Of a DNA stretch of 64,000 bases, positions 10,100 to 22,875 are shown piece after piece; position 1 is the stretch's first letter, and every line of letters begins with the position of its first letter. Source of the DNA: Acanthosoma haemorrhoidale (taxonomy: Eukaryota > Arthropoda > Insecta > Hemiptera > Acanthosomatidae); assembly GCA_930367205.1 (NCBI GenBank), contig OV884012.1, positions 57,805,239 to 57,869,238 on the forward strand, read 5' to 3'. The position numbers were made by a program, and so were the translations under genes. The notes beneath the pieces are model-generated. The model ran no database searches, was not told where the DNA came from, and saw nothing but the letters and a program-made list of their open reading frames with translations.

Positions 10100-10729
10100 T
10101 AAGGGTTGTGAATATTACCAGGTGCATCTACGCAGACAGAAATAAGTTTTATGTGACATTAGAAACATTCTTACGGTAAAGTGAGATATTTATTAGTTGA
10201 ACCATGGTCACAATAGCATCGCAATATTTTTTTTTATATAATTTGAGTTGCAGATCTGACACCCATATGAAAACAGCTCTTGTTGACATTTGATAATGTC
10301 AGTGTTAGCTTGTCTTGAGTTTCTTAGGAGAAGTCTGCCTAATTTAGTTTTTGCTTAATATGAATAATCAAATTTAAAAGTGTATAAAATGAAGGAACAA
10401 AATATCAAGAGAGCGTTGGCCGGAATCTCTAAGTTTGTACTTTAAGAACGGGTTGTAAAAAAAATCATGTATTTTTTTTTATGAAAAATGATATATTCTA
10501 TTTATTGATCCACATGCGCGGCCAACATACTCATTCTGCATAGTACATTTTTTATTCACAAAAACACATGTTTCTGACTAAAGAAGTTTGAAAAAAAGAT
10601 GTATGGGAGATCTTCAATAAATTTTTAATTCTTTCACACTACATGACAACTTGTGACTATCGTGACAATTAATATTTATTATGCTGAAAGCTCATTCGCT
10701 GATTGTAAATGTTGTACCAACCTCTTCGC
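10100..10729. other. Unassigned A+T-rich sequence
   Basis: Nothing recognised. Confidence 0.4.
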
Positions 10730-11570
10730 CATGAATAAATAGAATTTCCCCTCTTCTCGTCCCAGAAAACACCCGCCTAGGTTTCCATATTTAACACCTG
10801 AAAAAACCAAAACACGTCCAAAAAACCTTAGGCATCAGGCAGAGAGGAGGAACTGGTCCACCACACAGGAAGCTCACTAGAGGGCGCGGCCGTACCTCGG
10901 CCTCTGACCTACCTATATAAGGCCGACATTCAGAGCTTTTTCCATATATTCGGAACCCCGGTACCTGAAGCAAACACAGCTCAGTCTCTCTGCACTGTGG
11001 GCTGCTGATCTACTCAAACTACGGCTTTCTTATTGAAATAACTCTGCATCTCTTGTTCCTAATCTTAGTATGTTTTAGTCCGGCGTTGTCAGGCCCCTCA
11101 CCGTCCTAGTGGGATTCTCTGCCTTCGTCTCGCTAAAACTAGCACCTTGCAAGTGATATTTTCCTTGCGGACGACTGTGGGCCCTACGAACTTTACCTAG
11201 TAGCGTCTCCCCCAGCGATACTGTCTGCCTCTCTCTGGTCCACACTCACCTTTGGGATCCGGACGGTTTTCGCCTACCCTTAGATACTGAGTGTGAATTC
11301 GTGATCATTCCAAGACCACATAAACTACCAATAATACCTACTCTGTACCTCTTCGCTTGAACATAGTCCACTGCCGGGGCACACCATCTAAGATCTAATG
11401 GAAATACGAATAAAGCTGCCCGCCAACTAGGCCGCTAGCAAAGGTCAATTACCAGAGCTTCTTTCTTTTTTCTCTTTCTTGACGCCCGACGTACAGTAGC
11501 TGGGTCGAAGAGACCCTAGCCCACGGCGGGCGCCCGCCTACTAACCCGACAGAAACTTTTTCAATAAGTT
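10730..11570 (+). other. G+C-rich block resembling a solo LTR
   Basis: About 840 bases are much richer in G+C than the flanks and carry no long ORF. Promoter-like features come in order: TATATAA at 10914-10920, TCAGTCTCTC (initiator-like) at 10981, and an AATAAA at about 11409 followed by a T-rich tract. A TGACGCCCGACGT block at about 11480 resembles the primer-binding site used with tRNA-Lys. After it comes the perfect palindrome GGCGGGCGCCCGCC. This arrangement (promoter, poly(A) signal, primer-site-like block) is that of an LTR and the start of its internal region. No matching second LTR or target-site duplication was found, so a host promoter or regulatory block is an alternative. Confidence 0.3.
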
Positions 11571-12499
11571 AAATAAGCAGTAAATAGCTAACAAAAAATC
11601 CGACTGAAATTGACCAGAATAACTTTAAATTCCCGATTTCTGTCGTTGGCTCCCAAGTCTTTATTTTGTGAATTACCTTTGAGTGAATTTGGTGTCACTG
11701 TATTTGAGTGTTATTAGTGTGGGGGTCTCAAATACTAGTAGCTTCTAATACTCCTTTAATACTCATGTACTTCCTTCCTATACAGCCTGCATATTCAATG
11801 ATTGACACACGCTTAACAAAGCAAGAACATTAGACACTTAGGTAAGCATAGTAATTTTAAAACTCTTAACTATATTTTATTGCCTCGTTTTATTTTATGT
11901 CGCAAAACGAACACGTGAGCTAACGCACACAATTGCATTATTTTTACATCATTATCGAAGAGCACACAGAAACGCGATAACTTCGTACCTTTCTGAAAGT
12001 AAAGCTTCTTGTGATAGGTTTGGAGATTAATTAAATACAGTTTAAGGTCATTACGTTGCATTCCTAATTATGTACCCGCACGCGTTATAATACCATCACA
12101 AATGTTAGATCCTTTGTGATAAAAACGAGATACCTATAATGTTGTTATTTAATCGTTTCGAAGTGAAATGCTTGGTCTCCATTTGAGATCGTTTAGAAAT
12201 CTCAGTACTAAAAGATAAATACTAAGATAGGTCTTGGGTCAGGAGTGCACATCCATCATGTGTTGACAGTACAACTATGCAACAAAACGATATGAATATT
12301 AAAAGCTCATTAATAAATGAGCAGCAGCCCGAAATAGGGCTGATGGAATTTTTGAGAAATAGCAGCCGGATCAATCACGGTTGACTTGCGAATTTTAATT
12401 ATGTCTACTCGGTGTGTACTTACGAAGACACTCTAAATTTACAATGAATCATACAGCCTTCCGCTGGCTGCACTTTATTTGTATATTTTTTTTAATTTA
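11571..12499. other. Unassigned A+T-rich sequence
   Basis: Nothing recognised; the 63-codon ORF at 11870-12061 has no family features. Confidence 0.4.
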
Positions 12500-12820
12500 G
12501 AAAATCTCTCTGAAATAACATTACAATCTACCCTGTTGGGCAATAAGTAATTGTGACAATGATCTTATTCATTCTTCATTTACGGTCCAGCATTCAATCC
12601 AACAAATTCATGCGATATGTACAAATTAGGTTTTAATTGCTGGACGCGGGTTTATATTACAAGTAAATACCGTCCAATTTTGTCTTATGTGCGCAAACGA
12701 AATTGGATGTTATTTACAACACGCACAAATATTTTGGCCTACAACTTCCCCACTGCATACAACTGTGACCTCCCTCGCACGGGAAAGAAGAAGTGGAGCC
12801 TCGGGAGATTCTCCATCTAC
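12500..12820 (-). mobile_element. Family A LINE 3' end, decayed and interrupted
   Basis: On the minus strand, bases 12515-12590 match the terminal part of the family A 3' UTR (the complement of ATTACAATCT..CC..GGGCAATAAGTAATTG). Bases 12755-12820 match a block farther upstream (complement of TGACCTCCCTCGCACG). The 150 bases between them are partly unrelated. Nothing coding remains. A second family A end lies immediately to the right. Confidence 0.6.
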
Positions 12821-12854
12821 CGAATCACAATTTTTATTGGATTGGTTTGATTTA

Positions 12855-13012
12855 AAAATCTTTATTGGGATAAAATTACAATCAACCTTTTATTGAGCAG
12901 TAAATAACTTTGATCAATGTTCTCGTTCATGTCATATTTACAGTTCATTCACCCTCCCTAACACACATCGTTGTCACCTCCATCGCGAAAAAGGAAGCGA
13001 GATCTTGAAAAG
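12855..13012 (-). mobile_element. Family A LINE 3' end
   Basis: The plus strand begins CTTTATTGGGATAAAATTACA and continues with the reverse complement of the family A 3' UTR up to the GTCACCTCCATCGCGA block. It is a 5'-truncated fragment with many substitutions, in the same orientation as the decayed copy at 12500-12820. Confidence 0.7.
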
Positions 13013-13300
13013 TGTAAATCCGTATTACAACTACATTAAGGATTTAGGATGATTGGAAATGTTTAAAATTTCATGTATTTAACGCTCAAGCTCTTTTGTA
13101 TGAAGCGAAATTGGGAAATTTCATTAAATACTGTCGGTCCTAATTCAGTACATGGGGAAAATTTCAAATAGACTCTTTTTTTCCGGACACTTACCTCCTA
13201 TCACCCAAATGAACAAATCTGAAGTCAATCGCAGATCTAGTTTATCTCAGTGATAACCAGTCTTCATGGTTGGATCTTGGTATTTTATTTATATATATAT

Positions 13301-13654
13301 TTTTTTTTTCTTTCATAGCCCCTTCAAATTTACAGATAATTATATATAATTATAGATCCTCAGGTGAATCTATTTACAAATTATTTTGTATTTCCTGTAG
13401 CATCACTACATTATATACAGGTTTTGTTATTTTATAGAAATTATATAATGAATAAACAAGTATAAAGAAACACATTATACGTAACTGGACTAAACTGACT
13501 AATAAAGGTGATGGGGATCACCTTTTTGATCAACCTTAAAACTAACTTACATACTAATTCTTATCCTAATTTTTCCCCGACAGTTTGTTGCCATCGACGC
13601 GGGAAGAGTGGTGGGGTCATAGTGTTAAACACTGGGTTTGTCAGGTGCTGCAAC
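13301..13654 (-). mobile_element. Family C LINE 3' end, copy C1
   Basis: The poly(T) at 13301-13309 is the poly(A) tail of a minus-strand element. Then comes the 3' UTR shared with 33050-33310, 47515-47800 and 61015-62050, up to the last codons of the reverse transcriptase ORF (plus strand CCCCGACAG..TGTTGCCATCGACGC, the complement of the C-terminal coding end). A 3' UTR hairpin with perfect 9-bp arms AAAGGTGAT/ATCACCTTT and a GGGG loop lies at 13504-13525. Homology stops at GCTGCAAC (13654), the 5' truncation point. Confidence 0.85.
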
Positions 13655-15464
13655 TTATTGCAAATTATGTTTTACTAATTTATTTATATTCTGGACATAC
13701 ATCCTTTTAGCCTTTGTGATTTTAGGAATTTTTAGCTGTGTGACTTCGTATATGTATGTTGATATTACGTTTGTCAATATGATCTATGGTTATATGAACT
13801 ATTTTATGCGATTTGTGGCTTTTATATTATTTATTTATCCCTTGATAATTGCAGTATGATTGGCTGAAAGTGCCTGTGCGTTAAATAGTAGTAATTTGTA
13901 GCCAAAATCATTAAAAGTGACTTTTCTTTACAATCCTAAATTCTCCGTTTAACTTTCTAACCTCTAATTGTACCGTGAAAGAAGGATTATGTATTATGAT
14001 TTTAAAATAAAATACATTATTCCCTTACAATAAGATAGTACGGTTTTGGTTTTGGTCTGCTGTTAACTCGGCGGAGAGCCATAGATCAAGCGACATAAAT
14101 AGCCTGATTTACATCAAGATTACAGCTCCAGTATCTGTCCAACCTGGTCCTTTTCAGGCCCAAAATATGTGGCGTCTTGTTCCCTTTCTTTTACAGCTGA
14201 AAATTATGCACTTTATCATTAATTTTTTTTTATATATATATTTTTAACCTGGTCAAACCCGTGCCAACAGCTTTGGCCAGGCTAAATACAGATTTCACTT
14301 TATACGTGGATGTTTTACACGAGACATATATCTTTATTGTTGTGTTAAACTTCAGGGATTTATGTACTTGGTGTTTGATATTTTTCATCGATTAAATGTT
14401 TAATTATGTGTTGACATTGAATTAATTAAAACAAAAAAAATGAATTTAATTATCAGATCTCAGCATTTTTCATAATTATTAACCAAACAGAAAATATTAT
14501 GTCAAAGCTTGGATTTTAACCCGTGGTCTATTTATCTCCAAACTACTTTTATGCTCTTTACGACCATTACTCTAATCGATTTTAAGTCAAAGAAGTTTTA
14601 GCATTCGTTGAATAATAGGTGAAGATGGAGCAGCCGACAGGAGATAGAAGGGTTTGGTCATATTTTTTTGGCTAGTAACATACAAACAACGTATGAATTT
14701 ATGAATACGAATTATGACAAATACGTAGAGTTATTATTTAATAAATCCTAGTAGATTTTTGAAAAATCAACATTTACTAAAAGTTATTTGTTTATCATTA
14801 CGCTTCTGTGATTGGGGTGGTTTGTAACTTAAGACGAATAGTATTTTAGAACTATTAAAATGTGGCGTTAAATACAGTGTATTCCCTCAACCTAACTGTC
14901 CCCTAAAACTTCCGAATGGGAAAAGTTCAGAGACGCACTTAAATGTTGCGCAAAAATTATTATTTATTAATTATATATCGCTTCGAGTAGGATTTAACCT
15001 CAGCCAACTGGCATTCATGGAACTCGCTGCTGTTTTTGTTAGCACAGAAATATAGTTAGATAGGCAGTTGTTTGCTAAAAGATGAGTAGTGACAATGCTT
15101 TGTTCTACTTATTTTTACACTAACCTACGTTCCAAGCGTGAAGCATCCTAACAAAGTATAATAACGGGAGTACCACATTGAGTCCACTGCCCGTTAATGC
15201 CGTGTGCATAGCTTTCGGAGAGAACGGATTTGTAAAACTTTGCCGGTCACAGCATCCAAAGCCCAATACGGCTGTTTAGACTAAATAATCTGGACGAGTC
15301 AACCAAATAATTTAGTACATAGATGTAATAATATATGTAATTTGAAAAACAATAAGAGGCTAATACTAACATGGTCTCACTAATCAAAGTTGGCAGATCC
15401 ACTAATATAAAACTGAACTAAGGACAAGAGGATGATAAGACCAAGCTGGATTGTCATTACCATT
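13655..15464. other. Unassigned sequence
   Basis: No gene. A short imperfect inverted repeat (CCTGGTCAAA / TTTGGCCAGG) lies at about 14249-14282 after an AT microsatellite. Patches at 14050-14180 and 15120-15300 are richer in G+C and unique, and could be conserved non-coding sequence. Confidence 0.35.
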
Positions 15465-15473
15465 AATTAAACA
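15465..15473. repeat. Target-site duplication (left) of copy A1
   Basis: AATTAAACA here is repeated at 16286-16294, directly flanking the family A insertion. Confidence 0.7.
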
Positions 15474-16285
15474 TTCTATTCCTCTCCCTGTATCTACATA
15501 AGACAGTACGGTACTTAGGCTTCCATCTCGACAAACGATTGACCTGGAACCCACATACGAGGCTAAAAAGACAAGAACTAAACAGACGCTTTGGACAACT
15601 GTACAGACTACTTCAAAGGACATCCCATCTCTCAATAGAAAATAAATTACTGATTTACAAGGTTATACTTAAGCCAATCTGGACATGCGGAATAGAGCTA
15701 TGGGGATCAGCAAAAAAGTCGAACATCAAGCGTATGCAATCCTTTCAATCAACAGTCCTGAGAACAATAGTAAATGCTCCTTATCACCTCAGCAACGAAA
15801 CCCTCCATAATGATCTTAATAAAACCTACAGTCTTGAACTCATCCCTTCCAAGTTTATGAAATTCCATTGTAGCCTTTCCAACCACCCTAATCAAGTAGC
15901 ACAGTCATGCACTGCACTACTCATCCCTATAATCCTCCTCGGTGACTGAAACGGCAGTGGCCTCGTGACCTGCTATAAATGCGTGACAGTGGGAGTCCTG
16001 GCAATGGTCCTGAGCGTCTGTGGCTCTCACGCTCTTGGTCAGCCATCACTGACGTGGCTGACGGAGGAGCGTGGGGGGACTTCCTAAGACTCCGCTTCCT
16101 CTTTCGTATGCGAGGGAGGCGACAAAAATGTGGATTTGGGAGGCCTCTGGGATGTCTGTAAATCTTGTTTGAATGAGCGAGTAAATGATGAATTGTAAAT
16201 ATGGTATAAATGAGAGCATTTATCTTAATCACCTATGGCCTTATAAGGCAGATTGTAATTTTAGCACAATAAATAAGTTCATATA
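15474..16285 (+). mobile_element. Family A Jockey-type LINE, copy A1, 5'-truncated
   Basis: The sequence is about 90% alike to 28042-28850 by eye, starting in the segment coding for the YLGFHLDKR motif and running to the family 3' UTR, which ends GCAGATTGTAATTTTAGCACAATAAA followed by a short A+T tail. The 9-bp target-site duplication AATTAAACA (15465-15473 and 16286-16294) shows it is a complete, 5'-truncated insertion made by target-primed reverse transcription. The terminal hairpin GCCTTATAAGGC in the 3' UTR is intact. Confidence 0.9.
15505..15949 (+). pseudogene. Reverse transcriptase C-terminal fragment (family A)
   Basis: The frame reads RYLGFHLDKRLTWNPHTRLK, then FGQLYRLLQRTSHLS, then LLIYKVILKPIWTCGIELWG and SFQSTVLRTIVNAPYH. 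This is the post-palm (thumb) part of a Jockey-type reverse transcriptase and is nearly identical to residues encoded at 28070-28490. A frameshift near 15915 replaces the last residues seen in the other copy. No FADD motif is present because the element is truncated upstream of it. Confidence 0.85.
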
Positions 16286-16849
16286 AATTAAACAGCATTA
16301 ATTATTCTCTCAAACAGACCCTCACCAATAAAATTTGAATCTTCTATACTTTTGCATTACCTATAAATGGTAAAAGTTTACTCAAAACTGACTAATATGG
16401 CTTGAAATAGGCATAATATTGTTATAACTTATGCCACAACGAAATTCCTTTTTATAGGGTCTAACCCTTATAGTTGGACCACGCTGTAAGCAAGAACTAA
16501 TATTATTTTTTAATGATTTTAGTTTGTAAACACTCTTAGGGACAGAAATGGGTAGTAAACTTTGATAAGATTTCTCATCATTTTTTTATTGGTACAATTA
16601 TTCATTTAGGTACAATTATTCATTTAGGTACAATTGCATTTACTTTATCAATTTTTCCTTGCACCAACACTTTCGACAGAACATCTAATAACATTCAGAT
16701 CACCAGATATTTTAAATTTAATGATTTTGCTAAGATAGTTTGATGTTGCCTTCTTAGATCTTATGTATTCAGCTGGTTACTTGGACAGTGCTTAAAGAAG
16801 AAATCAGAAAAAATTAACTACTGAAATAAGTTTTTTTTATTTTAAATGA
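16286..16849. other. Unassigned sequence with a short tandem repeat
   Basis: A+T-rich sequence without a gene; contains the 18-bp tandem array described separately at 16591-16637. Confidence 0.4.
16591..16637. repeat. 18-bp tandem repeat, 2.6 copies
   Basis: The unit GGTACAATTATTCATTTA occurs at 16591-16608 and 16609-16626, followed by a partial third copy. It is a local minisatellite with no visible role. Confidence 0.8.
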
Positions 16850-16985
16850 TAATAAAGTTTCATTTTAATATAATTACAATCTGATCTAGAGGGCAATAAA
16901 TGAATTCGATAAAAGATTGTACTTACATGTTTACATTTACTCTTTCATGCCGTATTTACAATATCCATTCATACAATATAGATAT
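16850..16985 (-). mobile_element. Decayed family A LINE 3' end
   Basis: The plus strand reads ATAAAGTTTC, then ATAATTACAATCTGATCTAGAGGGCAATAAATG, then ATTTACAATATCCATTCATACAATAT, the reverse complement of the family A 3' UTR with many changes. It is truncated and non-coding. Confidence 0.55.
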
Positions 16986-17379
16986 GTGGGGAGGAAACTG
17001 GTCAGCACCTGAACTACTACTGACTAAATATTTACAAAATCACGGGGGCAGTTCTGCTTCAATTTTAATAGGAGAAAAAAGGATAAGAGGATAAAAAAAA
17101 CATACTTTTAATACTATTGTTCCACCTAAATGCAAATTTTAAGTTTCATGCTCTCCTGACAATGCAATTTTTTTTTATAGTACTCAGGCCACCATTTTCA
17201 TTAATTTTCAAAAAGATCCCAAAAGCATCAACGTTTGCCGGATTATTTTCAAGTTTAAGAAATTTGCTAGAAATTTAACCAGTTACTTTGTCTGAAATGT
17301 TTCATTCATTTACAATTTCCTTTGTTTACTATAGATATTATGATTATTGATTCGAGATCTTAGATATTCGAGATACTCC
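16986..17379. other. Unassigned A+T-rich sequence
   Basis: Nothing recognised. Confidence 0.4.
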
Positions 17380-17770
17380 GTAACCACTCTTGCGATAGAT
17401 CGCTTCGATACATACAATAAGATTTACCACCACGACGGGGAGACGATAAATAAAACCAGCCGATAAACACGAGAGAGAACCGAGATATTTTTAAAGTGAA
17501 CTAGGGCCCAGTATGTGTGACATGTGTTGACTCAGCCTAGAAGAATCCACGTGTAGAGAGGCCCTTATTCAAACTTGCGAAAGACAGGCCATATAAATCG
17601 GGAACGTGGACGCTGCCAGATAAGTTAAGGTTTGTCCTGGTCGTAGGATATTTATTAGAGGGGTTGGGGGTTAAAAACGGATAACTAGGGGGACCAGTCT
17701 ATTTTCAGAGTCCATCTTCTCCGGCATCGAGATTCTTTAGCCAAAAATGTCGGTAATTTCTTCTAGGCCT
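17380..17770. promoter_or_regulatory. G+C-richer unique island, possible cis-regulatory block
   Basis: This unique stretch has lower A+T than its flanks and many short motifs of the kind found in enhancers: several CGATAAA/GATAAG cores (GATA-like) and a CACGTG E-box at about 17550. No ORF or repeat explains it. Calling it regulatory is inference. Confidence 0.25.
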
Positions 17771-20006
17771 CACACGAACTGTGTGAAAGAAAAATATACA
17801 AATAAAAAGAAATATTTATACATAATTTGTATAGTTTTAGTTCTACCAAGGTAATTGCAAACATAGAATACAGGTGTACTACATTAAACAGATAATTTTT
17901 AATAACCAGATAAACAGATAATTAATTAGCATTCAAACGTAGTTATTGGAAATGTATACAATAAAAGCAAATTCAGGTACAAAGAAAGAAAATATTAAAA
18001 ATTTAGTACCAACATATGAGAAAATTGGGGATCTTGTAAAATTGGAACAAAATAGATTAGGGGATCTGGTGGTATATTGCATTATTTTTTAAATATTCTA
18101 AGGAGCAATACTCCTAAAACAGAGAGGGACCAGTATTTTAATATTTAGAGCGTGTGAAAGTTAATTTTTTCAAAAAAGCACCTGAGCCTCTCCGAAAATC
18201 TTTAATTTATTATTAGGTAACTTTCCGACATTACGTAAAATTCATTAGTCTGTATTTCAAACCAAGTTGCACAATTTTAAGCCCACAATATATATATAAA
18301 CATCTTTTTTTTTTTTTAACTTTCAATAGAAAAACATTTCTACTGTACATCACTGAAACTTTTTTTTTTTTACCATTTATATATCAAAAGTTAATGATAG
18401 GGTTTGTGATGATGAACTTGAAGATCACAGCATCCATAGACCTGAGTCTGTAAGAATAAATAACATATTTTTAGAGATACCTACTCAAAAGATTTTTTTG
18501 AAAACTTGAATTTTCACCCAATGTGCTTCATTGATGTTTTTATTTTCGTAAAGTGGATTTTAGGCTATGTTATCATCAACGGTATGTGAATGCGCTTTCA
18601 TTAGCTCACGCTTCTATTAGCAAGTATGATGTTACTGAACAACGGGGTGTGAGACCTCTTACTGCAAGGCACCTACCTCATGAGCATTTGAGAATTCAAT
18701 TGTAAGCTGCCAAAATCACTTTTGCGCATTACCTATGGAAATGAAGGAAGGCAAAGTATTCATTAATTATAACTAGTTTTCTAGTTAACCTTCTTTATGA
18801 GTTTGAACAAATTATTTACAACACGGAAGTTCCAGTCAGCTGGAACTACTAATAGATACTTGACTTTTTTTTTTTTTTTTTACCATCAAATTATTGCTTA
18901 TTTATTATTACTGATTATGTAGTTGAATTTTTCGTTCATTGACGGAATTTAGTCTACTAACATGGAATTTTTTCTAAGACTTAAGGCTAACATTAAAAAA
19001 TAAACCTCTACAACGTTAATCTATCTTAAAATAAATCACCTTTCGTTTTTTCCAACCCTAATCACTTCAGTCAGCGCTGAAAGTGTTAAATAAGGAAATC
19101 GAGAAACATTCATAAACGATAACTATAAACCATTTCTAATGGGTTTTAATTAGTGAAGTAGTCTAGATATTAGAATAAGAAGTAGGGTGTTCCTTCATCT
19201 TAGCACAATGAGTTACATGTAAAATATTGAGGTTTTTTTTTTTTTGGTTTAATTCGATACAGTTTGGTATTCATAAACGTTTCATTATGTCATTTGTAAG
19301 ATTCCGTGTGGGAAATGTTCTTTTATAATGACTGGTTTCCTAATAAATCTGTATTCAGGCAAACGCAACCGGGCGTTTTACAGGCTAACGACGCAATAAT
19401 AATGAATATGTACATATTAACATCTTGGCTGCTGTGAAAGTACACATGTTTCCCTTTATTTATCTATCCGATGGCTTCATCCACAACTTGCTAAAGATAT
19501 TTTTTTTTTATTACTCGGGACTAGGCGGAAAGAGTTATACACAGTCTGAGTAATTAATAGATATGACCAGTCGGGAATATTAATGCCTTGGTCGAGGATT
19601 GGAGGGGAGGCTACGCCCATTACAAGAAATGGACACCCTGAAACTCTTTGAGATCCTAATGAAAAAAATTAATGAATACAAGATTTTTCTGTAGGACGAA
19701 AAAATAAAAGATTCCACAAAAGTTTCTAGGGTGGAAGGGTTAAAATTAGTTACTTTATTTCATTATTTATTCTTTATTACTTAAATTGTATATTATTTAC
19801 TAATTCCTTACTGTATTACTTACTGGTGCTGTCTCCCAGTAAATGTTGGTTGTTAATTAACTTTGGTTAATCATTTTTTGTTCCTTTCAAAGGTAAAACT
19901 TTATAGAAAAGTATAGATGTGTTTTCAAAAATTCTTATTTGCTTAAATTGTACCATAACTGATTTTTCTCCCCCCTTCACCGTAACAACGAGTAAGAACT
20001 CTTTTG
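17771..20006. other. Unassigned sequence with several poly-T runs
   Basis: Long A+T-rich stretch. Poly-T runs of 10 to 18 bases occur at about 18306, 18361, 18868 and 19233; none sits beside a sequence I recognise as a minus-strand retroelement. A less A+T-rich unique patch lies at 19350-19640. No coding sequence is supported. Confidence 0.35.
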
Positions 20007-20021
20007 TTTTTTCATTATTAT

Positions 20022-20105
20022 ATTATTCCTTTATTGTGCTAAAATCACAATCTGCCTTATTAGCCAATAAGTAATTAAGATAAATGATCTCATTCATACC
20101 ATATT
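20022..20105 (-). mobile_element. Family A LINE, extreme 5' truncation (84 bp)
   Basis: Only the last 84 bases of family A are present, reading in from the terminal AATAAAGGAATA (complement). A 15-bp target-site duplication, TTTTTTCATTATTAT, lies on both sides (20007-20021 and 20106-20120), so this is a complete insertion event of a very short cDNA. Confidence 0.85.
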
Positions 20106-20120
20106 TTTTTTCATTATTAT

Positions 20121-22875
20121 GACAAATGAAGCACTTTTACCAAGTTTCATCAACCAAGTTTTTGGAATTATTTCCTCTACTACTTTTAAATAAGCAAAAA
20201 AATTTATTATTTTTTTTGGGGCATTTTAAAACTGTGTTAATCCATGTTTTTCATTTGCTACTAACTTATATACTTCTTGGACTCACAAATCAATATTTAA
20301 ATTTTATATATAGCTACATACTACATAACTTAATCGCTTACATTCTTATTTTTTGGAAAGAAAATATTGAACCAATTTTTGTCTATGATGACTTTATCAA
20401 CACCAATTAAAAAAGGGAAGGAATTTTCTCTCTGTAGTCACTATAACGTGCCTTCTGACTTGACAAGGTTAGTCAACAAAATTAGGGATTGTGTCCATCT
20501 GAAAGTTATAGAATGTGATTAAAATGGAACTAGGGGATGGATCATGCATACAAGTGGCAAACGGAGTCAAAAATCGTGTGTGAACTGAGTCACGGATGGA
20601 CAGGACGAGGCAGTGCCGTCACGACCACGATGAAGACAGACACGATCAGCCCCGACAGACGGACAGACAGTGGAGTTTCTCCATAGCAACCGATTCGTCA
20701 AAATCAAGATGGTGTCAAGATAGTGTACCAGTAGCTAACACTTTCCCAACTGTATCTGTCTACTTCGCTTTCTCAGTTGTAGTCCAATAGTTTGGCTGAA
20801 TGGAGACAGCTGTCCTGGGAAATTAAACGGGTTACTTTTCGCACAATTTAAATAAGTTTGTACTCTTAAATCCATTTGCTGTTGTTAAGATTACAAAATA
20901 TCACAATCTTACAAGCTTCAAATATGTTAATTGCCAAATTTTGAAGATTTTTCCTTGGATACCGTATTTGTGTCAACCTATTATTGTATATATATATGTT
21001 TGTAAACATTTGTTTGCTTCTGTTGGTAGAGGTCAAAATGATGAAAGGATTGTATTGATCAAAAATTTATATTGACTATCACTATCTATGAAGTACGCTG
21101 ATTGCACTTCTTTTTGTTAATACTTGTGTGTCGTTTCTGCTGCGGACCAGGTTACAATGCATACTATTTTAGCTACAGTTTTAATGACTGTTAGTCGTTT
21201 TAGTTCACAAAAGTTTCAACATATTATTAAGCATAATGGCAAGACACTTGTCATTTCGTAAGCTACAAGGCACAAATTTAACTACCTTGCCCAATTCCAT
21301 GTCTTTCAGAATACAAGTTGATAACAAGGTGTGACCGCTTTTATAACGTTTTGTATCTGTAAATTGAAACTATATTATATTTATACCCTAATACCTATAT
21401 TATATTTGTGCCTAGTACATTTTTTTTTAATCGGGTTGTCAAGATCATACGTTCATTCCCTAAGTAATAATTTTAATATAAGAGGGCATACTTTTAATCA
21501 TGTTTTATGGAGACTTTTGTAATTTGAAATGCTCATTGAGCTCCAAACCACGCATTACTGGTTGGATGTACTGTTTATATACTGCTGGGTTGAAATAAGG
21601 GGATATTTTTGGTATTGTATTAAGTTTGAGTTAATGTTGATTGTATGCTTAGGATAGGTTCAAGCGTTATCCAGCCTCATCCCTAAATATCTCGATATTT
21701 TTTTCCCATTTAGCAATTTCGCTTTATCTAGTAGATTTTTGGGAGGTCTTTCACTAACATAGAATTTTTGAATTGCTAACTTAATTTACAGGGATATTTG
21801 TTGAGTTTTTGTCTTACTAATGTCTACTTAGACCTCCATGTAAAATTTAATATCTATTAAAAACGGGAGACTCACCAAGCCTCTTACATTGAGAAAAACC
21901 AACTAGACCCTAAAATATAATGAAAATCAATTGTCAGTGCTTCAAATATTTCTATAATAAATGTTTGCATGTGTAAGTTCCCAATAATGTGTGATGATAA
22001 TAAATATGTTTTATTTTCTTCAGAAACAAGGATTAAGTGAGGAAAGAAAAAAAGTAAAACACTGAAACCGGTAAAAGCGACAAAAAATATCATTCGGCCT
22101 CAAGGATTTACGGCCGGTGAGATTGTGTGAAAAACTCCCGGAAAGAATGAATATCCATGTTCACCACCAGTTGAATTTTACAAGCTTTTAAAAAACGCCC
22201 TTGATTTGTAGAGCCGCGCCACCTGTGTCGAATGATGAGTGGCTTGTTCGGCCGGAGTCAGGTGTCGTGTTGAATTCTTCCAATGACATTTTGTTATCTC
22301 TAGAGGAATTTTTATTGTGACATTTAAAAATTACGGATGGTAATTTAAGAAAATACGGATGTATCTCTCCCTTTGATTAATTACCGTTGTTCTTCAGGCA
22401 TTTTCGTGGTTTCACGTAAATGGATACAGTCGTGCCCGTGCTTCGCCAAATAATAATTATTTATTTGTTTGTGGTTCCGGTTAAAACGTAGGTGAGGTTA
22501 TAAATTTTCCAAATGCACTCAAAATAATTAATTTCTTCAGGAGACGAACAAACGCTGACTAACTATCCACCCATGTGCAGTTTTTAAGTTTTGAGATTAT
22601 GACAACTTACCAATAATAAATTATGCTTACAGTTTTTTTTTTCCAAAACCCGATTATTTTTACATATTTAGATTTTTAACGTTTAGAATAACCAAGTTAC
22701 TAAATAAACTGAAATTGTACCTGGTGCGTCAAATTGTCTATGGTCATGCTACATTTTATATAGTGGTATCAATATGTACAATTGATCAACTGATTTAATG
22801 CATTTATGTTATGCAGAAATATTGAAGACTAGCATAAGTAAGTTCCCCAGAACAGACTATACCTGTGACTATTGG
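20121..22875. other. Unassigned sequence
   Basis: No supported gene. ORFs at 20126-20410 and 21331-21522 are A+T-driven. Unique, less A+T-rich patches occur at 20560-20790 and 22080-22330; the latter has CACCTG and CAGGTG E-boxes about 50 bases apart (22216 and 22258). Function unknown. Confidence 0.35.

Noticed and set aside
15402..15635. Minus-strand ORF of 77 codons
   Set aside because: Antisense over the 5' end of copy A1 and its flank; no family features.
18300..19245. Poly-T runs as tails of minus-strand retroelements
   Set aside because: None is adjacent to sequence matching a family seen in the window; they may be simple repeats.
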